Shown here one piece after another: positions 60,218 to 64,000 of a stretch of DNA of 64,000 nt. Each line of letters opens with the position of its first letter. The first letter of the stretch is position 1. Both the position numbers and the translations under genes were made by a program. The notes below the pieces were generated by a model that saw only the letters and a program-made list of their open reading frames with translations, did no database searches and had not been told where the DNA came from. Source of the stretch: Chryseobacterium defluvii (GTDB lineage: Bacteria > Bacteroidota > Bacteroidia > Flavobacteriales > Weeksellaceae); assembly GCF_003634775.1 (NCBI RefSeq), contig NZ_RBXB01000001.1:1054001-1118000 (forward strand). The letters are read 5' to 3'.

Positions 60218-60688
60218 ATGAAAAAAATTTTATTACTTCTTATCCTTGTTTCCAATCTTGTCCTGGCGCAGATGCCGGACATTTCCAATGTATGGCGTAA
60301 TAATAGCAAGCCATATACAGGAACGATAGGAGATCATAAACAGGAAATAAAACTTAAAGTAAATATTTCCGAACAGAACAGAAAAAACGATCAGGAATAC
60401 TTTGTTTCAGGGTATTCTCTGGTAGATCAGTCTTACGCCAAATTTGAAGGAAAATTCATAATTACCAAGTATAAAGACACCAAAAATAAAGGAGTCGTAT
60501 TTGGCGAGTACGAACTGGCCGAAGAAAATAAGGGAAGACATTCAGGGATATTCAAAGGAAAGTTCATTTATACCTTTAAATGGAATAAAAAGACTGAGAA
60601 AATTGAAGCACAATATATAGAGCTCGTCGGAGACTGGAAAAGCTACGATGGAACCCTTGACTTCAAGACCCGGTTGAAAAATCAATAA
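60218..60688 (+). CDS. Hypothetical secreted protein
   Basis: 156 residues with a signal peptide (MKKILLLLILVSNLVLAQ). The mature part is beta-rich ('KFEGKFIITKYKDTKNKGVV', 'HSGIFKGKFIYTFKWNKKTE'), as in small lipocalin-like or beta-sandwich periplasmic proteins. No family is recognised. It starts 11 bases after the DUF1569 gene. Confidence 0.65.
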   Translation: MKKILLLLILVSNLVLAQMPDISNVWRNNSKPYTGTIGDHKQEIKLKVNISEQNRKNDQEYFVSGYSLVDQSYAKFEGKFIITKYKDTKNKGVVFGEYELAEENKGRHSGIFKGKFIYTFKWNKKTEKIEAQYIELVGDWKSYDGTLDFKTRLKNQ

Positions 60689-60699
60689 AACTATACACT

Positions 60700-61098
60700 A
60701 TGTTAAGAAGAATATTATCAGTTGTAGCCGGTATCATTACGGGCTCACTTGCTATTGCAGCTGTTGAAATGCTTGGACATTACCTGTATCCTTTACCGGC
60801 AGGAATGAAAAGCGATGATATGGAAGCGATGAAAGAATATATTCCCAATGCTCCTTTTATGGCCTTGTTTTTTGTGATTATTGCCTATGCATTAGGAGCT
60901 TTGATCGCAGGATTCGTTTCTACAAAAGTGGCTAATGACGGGGAAAACAGATACGCTATTATTTGTGGAATTATCTTTGTGATCATTACCATTATCAATC
61001 TGGCGATGTTGCCGACCCCGATTTGGTTCTGGGTCTTAGGAATCCTGGTGTGGGTATTGGTTTTAGCAGGGTACAGATTAGCGGTAAATAAAAAATAA
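60700..61098 (+). CDS. Hypothetical four-TM inner-membrane protein
   Basis: 132 residues with four TM helices (about 4-24, 50-72, 85-103, 107-127). Small-residue patterns (GIITGSLAIAAVEMLGHYLY) suggest tight helix packing. The family is not recognised. It starts 11 bases after the previous gene and 3 bases before the VOC gene, so it is in the same transcript. Confidence 0.7.
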   Translation: MLRRILSVVAGIITGSLAIAAVEMLGHYLYPLPAGMKSDDMEAMKEYIPNAPFMALFFVIIAYALGALIAGFVSTKVANDGENRYAIICGIIFVIITIINLAMLPTPIWFWVLGILVWVLVLAGYRLAVNKK

Positions 61099-61101
61099 AA
61101 T

Positions 61102-61473
61102 ATGAAATTAGGAGCATTTTCGGTGAGTTTAAGTGTGAAAGACCTTCAAAAATCAAAAGAATTTTACGAAAACTTAGGGTTCAGTTCAATGGGAGGAAGT
61201 ATGGAGCATAACTATCTGATCATGAAAAACGGCAGTACCTTGATAGGCTTATTTCAGGCTATGTTTCAGGGAAATATGCTGACTTTTAATCCGGGATGGG
61301 ATGAAAACGCCCAGAATCTGGAATCCTTTGATGACGTTCGTGATATTCAGAAACACTTAAAGGAAAATAATGTTGAGCTTGATAAAGCAGCCGATGAATC
61401 CACTTCAGGCCCGGAACACATTATTTTAAAAGATCCCGACGGAAACGTAATACTTATAGATCAACACAGATAA
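61102..61473 (+). CDS. VOC-family (glyoxalase-like) protein
   Basis: 123 residues: 'FSVSLSVKDLQKSKEFYENL' then GFSSMGGS at the start and 'GPEHIILKDPDGNVILIDQH' at the end are the two beta-alpha-beta units of the vicinal oxygen chelate fold. Metal-ligand positions are only partly kept, so the reaction cannot be named. Confidence 0.88.
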   Translation: MKLGAFSVSLSVKDLQKSKEFYENLGFSSMGGSMEHNYLIMKNGSTLIGLFQAMFQGNMLTFNPGWDENAQNLESFDDVRDIQKHLKENNVELDKAADESTSGPEHIILKDPDGNVILIDQHR

Positions 61474-61492
61474 CAATTAAAACATAAATAAG

Positions 61493-62035
61493 ATGAGAAT
61501 ACTTAAATGGATTATAATCGTTTTGGCAACCCTCCTTATCCTTTGGCTGGTTATTGCAGCTTTAATTTCGGGAGAATGCAAATATGAGAAATCAATCTCC
61601 ATAAACGCTCCTGCAGAAAAAGTATGGCAGAATACAAACACTTTGAGGGCGATGGATCAATGGAGCCCATGGAATGACCTGGATCCGGGAATGAAAAAAG
61701 ACTGGACGGGAACTACAGGACAACCCGGAGAAAAAGTGTGTTGGGAAAGCCAGAAAGAAGAAGCCGGAAAAGGCTGTCAGGAAGTAGCAAAAGTAGATGC
61801 GGCAAGCAAAAGAATTGATACCAATATCCAATTCCTTACTCCTTATGAAAGTGAAGCAAGAGCTTACGTGACCGTAGTTCCGGAAGGAAACGGAAGTAAA
61901 GCAACATGGGGGTTCACCTCAGAAATTCCTTATCCGTTCACTGTTATGAAATTATTCATGAATTTGGAGGATGCTATCGGCAAAGATTACCAGAAAGGGC
62001 TTTCAAGATTGAAAGAAATGTCTGAAAAACCTTAA
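61493..62035 (+). CDS. SRPBCC-family protein with membrane anchor
   Basis: 180 residues. One N-terminal TM helix (about 4-24) and then a START/polyketide-cyclase-like domain: 'YEKSISINAPAEKVWQNTNT', LRAMDQWSPWNDLDPGMK, 'ARAYVTVVPEGNGSKATWGF'. It would bind a hydrophobic ligand outside the cytoplasm. It is in the same gene run as the two VOC proteins. Confidence 0.87.
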   Translation: MRILKWIIIVLATLLILWLVIAALISGECKYEKSISINAPAEKVWQNTNTLRAMDQWSPWNDLDPGMKKDWTGTTGQPGEKVCWESQKEEAGKGCQEVAKVDAASKRIDTNIQFLTPYESEARAYVTVVPEGNGSKATWGFTSEIPYPFTVMKLFMNLEDAIGKDYQKGLSRLKEMSEKP

Positions 62036-62073
62036 TAAATACAACGTAAAACTAAATTTAAAAAAGAAACATT

Positions 62074-62523
62074 ATGGCAGTAGTAAACGTTTACTTAACA
62101 TTTAACGGAAACTGTAAAGAAGCATTTGATTTTTACAAATCAGTTTTCGGCGGAGAATATCCTTATATTGGAACTTTCGGAGAAATGCCTCCATCAGAAG
62201 AGTGTGGCGAAATGTCTGAAGAAGATAAAAACAAGATCATGCACGTTTCCCTTCCGATCTCTAAAGAAACTGTTTTAATGGGAAGCGATACAGGAGGTGA
62301 GTGGGCTCCAAGCTTCGTACAGGGAAATAATTTCTCAGTTTCTGTAGGTGCAGAATCTAAGGAAGAAGCGGATAAACTATTTGCGGGCCTTTCTGCAGGC
62401 GGGAAAGTAACAATGCCAATGGCAGATACATTCTGGGGAGCTTATTTCGGAATGTTTACCGATAAATTCGGGATCAACTGGATGGTAAATTATGATGATC
62501 CTGCAAAAATGCAACATTCATAA
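62074..62523 (+). CDS. PhnB-type VOC-family protein
   Basis: 149 residues. 'VNVYLTFNGNCKEAFDFYKS' then VFGGE at the start and 'FWGAYFGMFTDKFGINWMVN' at the end are typical of PhnB-like (3-dmu-9_3-mt) proteins. A metal or methyltransferase role has been proposed for relatives, but none is proved. The last gene of the run, followed by a terminator. Confidence 0.9.
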   Translation: MAVVNVYLTFNGNCKEAFDFYKSVFGGEYPYIGTFGEMPPSEECGEMSEEDKNKIMHVSLPISKETVLMGSDTGGEWAPSFVQGNNFSVSVGAESKEEADKLFAGLSAGGKVTMPMADTFWGAYFGMFTDKFGINWMVNYDDPAKMQHS

Positions 62524-62556
62524 TATTCATATTGTATATACGCGATATAGGTAAAA

Positions 62557-62590
62557 ATAACTGACGGACTTTTCCGTCAGTTTTCTTTTT
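62557..62590 (+). terminator. Terminator after the VOC/SRPBCC gene run
   Basis: Stem AACTGACGGA/TCCGTCAGTT (62559-62568 with 62573-62582) followed by TTCTTTTT, 36 bases after the stop. Confidence 0.88.
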
Positions 62591-62633
62591 ATAATACATT
62601 TGTATAATCATAAAAACAATTAAAAATACAAAG

Positions 62634-63029
62634 ATGAAATTCACTATTGAACAAATTAAAACAGCACATCAGAAAGTAAAAAGCGGAGAGGATTTCCCTC
62701 AATATATCAAGGATATCAAAAAATTAGGAGTTTCTTACTATACTTCTTACGTAGCCGATGGAAATACAGCATATTTTGATACGGAAAATGAATCAGTTTC
62801 TACAGGAAGTAAATATGATACCCGGGTTATTTCACAAAATACGGATATTGAAAATTTCAAAACCAGATTACAACTGCACCAACAAGGCGGAACAGATTAT
62901 CTGACTTTTTGCAAAGATTGTGCAGATAATGGTATTGAAGGCTGGAAAATGGATTTGAATGCAATGACCTGTACCTATTTTGATAAAGAAGGAAATGAAG
63001 TTTTAATAGAACAGGTTCCGTCGCTATAA
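62634..63029 (+). CDS. DUF1398 protein
   Basis: 131 residues, soluble. 'FTIEQIKTAHQKVKSGEDFP' and 'IKKLGVSYYTSYVADGNTAY' in the first 50 and 'CADNGIEGWKMDLNAMTCTY' near 102-121 match DUF1398 (E. coli YbcV-like). Function is unknown. A -7 box TACATTTG at 62595-62602 lies 31 bases before the ATG. Confidence 0.87.
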   Translation: MKFTIEQIKTAHQKVKSGEDFPQYIKDIKKLGVSYYTSYVADGNTAYFDTENESVSTGSKYDTRVISQNTDIENFKTRLQLHQQGGTDYLTFCKDCADNGIEGWKMDLNAMTCTYFDKEGNEVLIEQVPSL

Positions 63030-63167
63030 ATTGTTTATATAAGAAGATTAATTCAATTGTAAACGAACGGGAAAAATTTTCATAAAAAATATTTTTTTCT
63101 TATTATTGATAATTCATATTGATTTTGATTAATATGATAGACAGGAGTAATAAATTAAAAATAAATT

Positions 63168-63842
63168 ATGAAGATTGTAAAGCTACTGGCTTTGGTTATT
63201 TTCAGCTTGGGGACAACATTTTCCTTTGCTCAGAAAAATGATCTTGGGGCTTGGTATATGTATTTCGGGAACAATAAAATCAGTAAAAAATGGAATTGGC
63301 ATAATGAGATCCAGTATCGTAATTTTGATGCCGTTGGAGATCTGGAGCAGCTGCTGATCCGTACCGGGATTGGATATGATCTGACTGAAAACAATAACAA
63401 TGTTTTGCTTGGATACGGTTTTATATTAAGTCAGCCTTATGTAAACGGAGAGAAAACTGAAAATATCGAACACAGGATTTTCCAGCAGTATATTACCAAG
63501 CAGCAATTCGGAAGGTTTAATCTTCAACATCGTTACCGCTTGGAAGAACGTTTTTTAGAAGATGATTTCAGGATGAGGTTCCGGTATTTATTAGGCGTAA
63601 ATATTCCGATCAATAATAAAGAAATGCTGCCGAAAACCTTTTATGCATCTGCATACAATGAGATATTCCTGCATTTTGACAGTCCGGTTTTCGACAGGAA
63701 CAGAGTATACGGAGCGTTAGGATATGTGATCAATAAAAACATGAGAATTGAAGCCGGATATATGAACCAGCTCCAGGAAAATAAAAACCGGGGCCAAGTT
63801 CAGATCGGGTTCTATAATAATATTCCGTTCGGTAAAAATTAA
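63168..63842 (+). CDS. DUF2490 outer-membrane-like protein
   Basis: 224 residues with a signal peptide (ending FSFAQ, about residue 22). 'LGAWYMYFGNNKISKKWNWH' and 'IQYRNFDAVGDLEQLLIRTG' then alternate beta strands to the C-terminus (VQIGFYNNIPFGKN) match DUF2490, a predicted outer-membrane beta-barrel family of Bacteroidetes. The role is not known. It stands alone, with 138 bases upstream. Confidence 0.9.
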   Translation: MKIVKLLALVIFSLGTTFSFAQKNDLGAWYMYFGNNKISKKWNWHNEIQYRNFDAVGDLEQLLIRTGIGYDLTENNNNVLLGYGFILSQPYVNGEKTENIEHRIFQQYITKQQFGRFNLQHRYRLEERFLEDDFRMRFRYLLGVNIPINNKEMLPKTFYASAYNEIFLHFDSPVFDRNRVYGALGYVINKNMRIEAGYMNQLQENKNRGQVQIGFYNNIPFGKN

Positions 63843-63909
63843 AATTTCCACTCTGTTGACAGGCTGGTTCAAAAAATAGTAATAAAATAAACTTAAAACC
63901 AAAACACGT

Positions 63910-64000
63910 ATGCATTCAGGAAAAAGATTTGGAGCTTTCGAGTTCATGATGTGGACCAGGAGAAGTATTTATGCCTTAACGATTTTAGCAGCAATTCCAA
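63910..64000 (+). CDS. Bestrophin-like channel protein, 3' cut by window end
   Basis: Only 30 residues are visible: MHSGKRFGAFEFMMWTRRSI and YALTILAAIP. The start, a basic-aromatic cytoplasmic helix then a TM helix, resembles the bestrophin/UPF0187 anion-channel family of Flavobacteriia. The assignment rests on this short segment. Confidence 0.55.
   Translation, partial: MHSGKRFGAFEFMMWTRRSIYALTILAAIP

Overview
The window looks like part of a Flavobacteriia genome, most likely Chryseobacterium or a close Weeksellaceae relative. The evidence is low GC with strong A/T codon bias, type IX secretion C-terminal sorting tails, Bacteroidetes TAnnTTTG -7 promoter boxes, CTnDOT-type tra genes, and a chromosomal set (recF/DUF721, MtgA, DUF2490, bestrophin) usual for that group. 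This placement rests on recognising protein families by eye, not on a database search.

Positions 1 to about 46,450 are the inner and right-hand part of a large integrative conjugative element (ICE); its left end lies before base 1. In order: (a) a PRTRC cassette (a probable protein F cut by the window edge, protein B, ThiF-like protein) closed by stacked hairpins and a terminator; (b) two membrane proteins and an XRE regulator with its own operator-like repeats; (c) a polymorphic-toxin island, 4.9-16.7 kb, with a T9SS-sorted protein, a large SpvB/YD-repeat-like partner, an RHS protein with a caspase-fold-like C-terminal tip, a Sel1-like lipoprotein, an orphan RHS remnant and an array of immunity-like genes; (d) the transfer apparatus on the minus strand, 28.97 down to 16.70 kb, ParA/TraA, TraB, TraD-like and a DUF gene, then a terminator, then TraE-F-G-I-J-K-x-L-M-N-O-Q; (e) a 606-bp gap with inverted repeats that is the best oriT candidate; (f) mobA-mobB, a cargo block (AraC regulator with its target operon, and two unlinked hypothetical genes), then the coupling protein mobC; (g) rteC, an excisionase-like HTH gene, a DUF3945 protein, a divergent topoisomerase, a small gene and a large serine recombinase whose 3' end runs into a tRNA-Arg(ACG) gene and that tRNA's terminator.

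From about 46.45 kb to the end is ordinary chromosome: tRNA-Arg, a BtuF-like metal-chelate binding lipoprotein, MtgA, a Gcr-like membrane 'site-specific recombinase', DUF721 and RecF (separated by a four-helix-bundle IVP-type gene inside repeat-like DNA), a UbiA-like membrane protein, a giant alpha-2-macroglobulin next to an ecotin-type protease inhibitor, then a run of small metabolic or stress proteins (DUF1569, VOC, SRPBCC, DUF1398), DUF2490 and the start of a bestrophin-like channel gene.

How it fits together: TraA-Q build the mating channel, MobA/MobB nick oriT, MobC couples the DNA to the channel, and the recombinase/HTH/RteC module controls integration and excision. The toxin island and the AraC operon are passengers. 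The most notable points are the RHS toxin with a likely His/Cys peptidase tip, identical paired operators in front of both the araC gene and its neighbour operon, a topoisomerase that has lost TOPRIM metal ligands, and a SusC-like TonB-box motif inside the alpha-2-macroglobulin.
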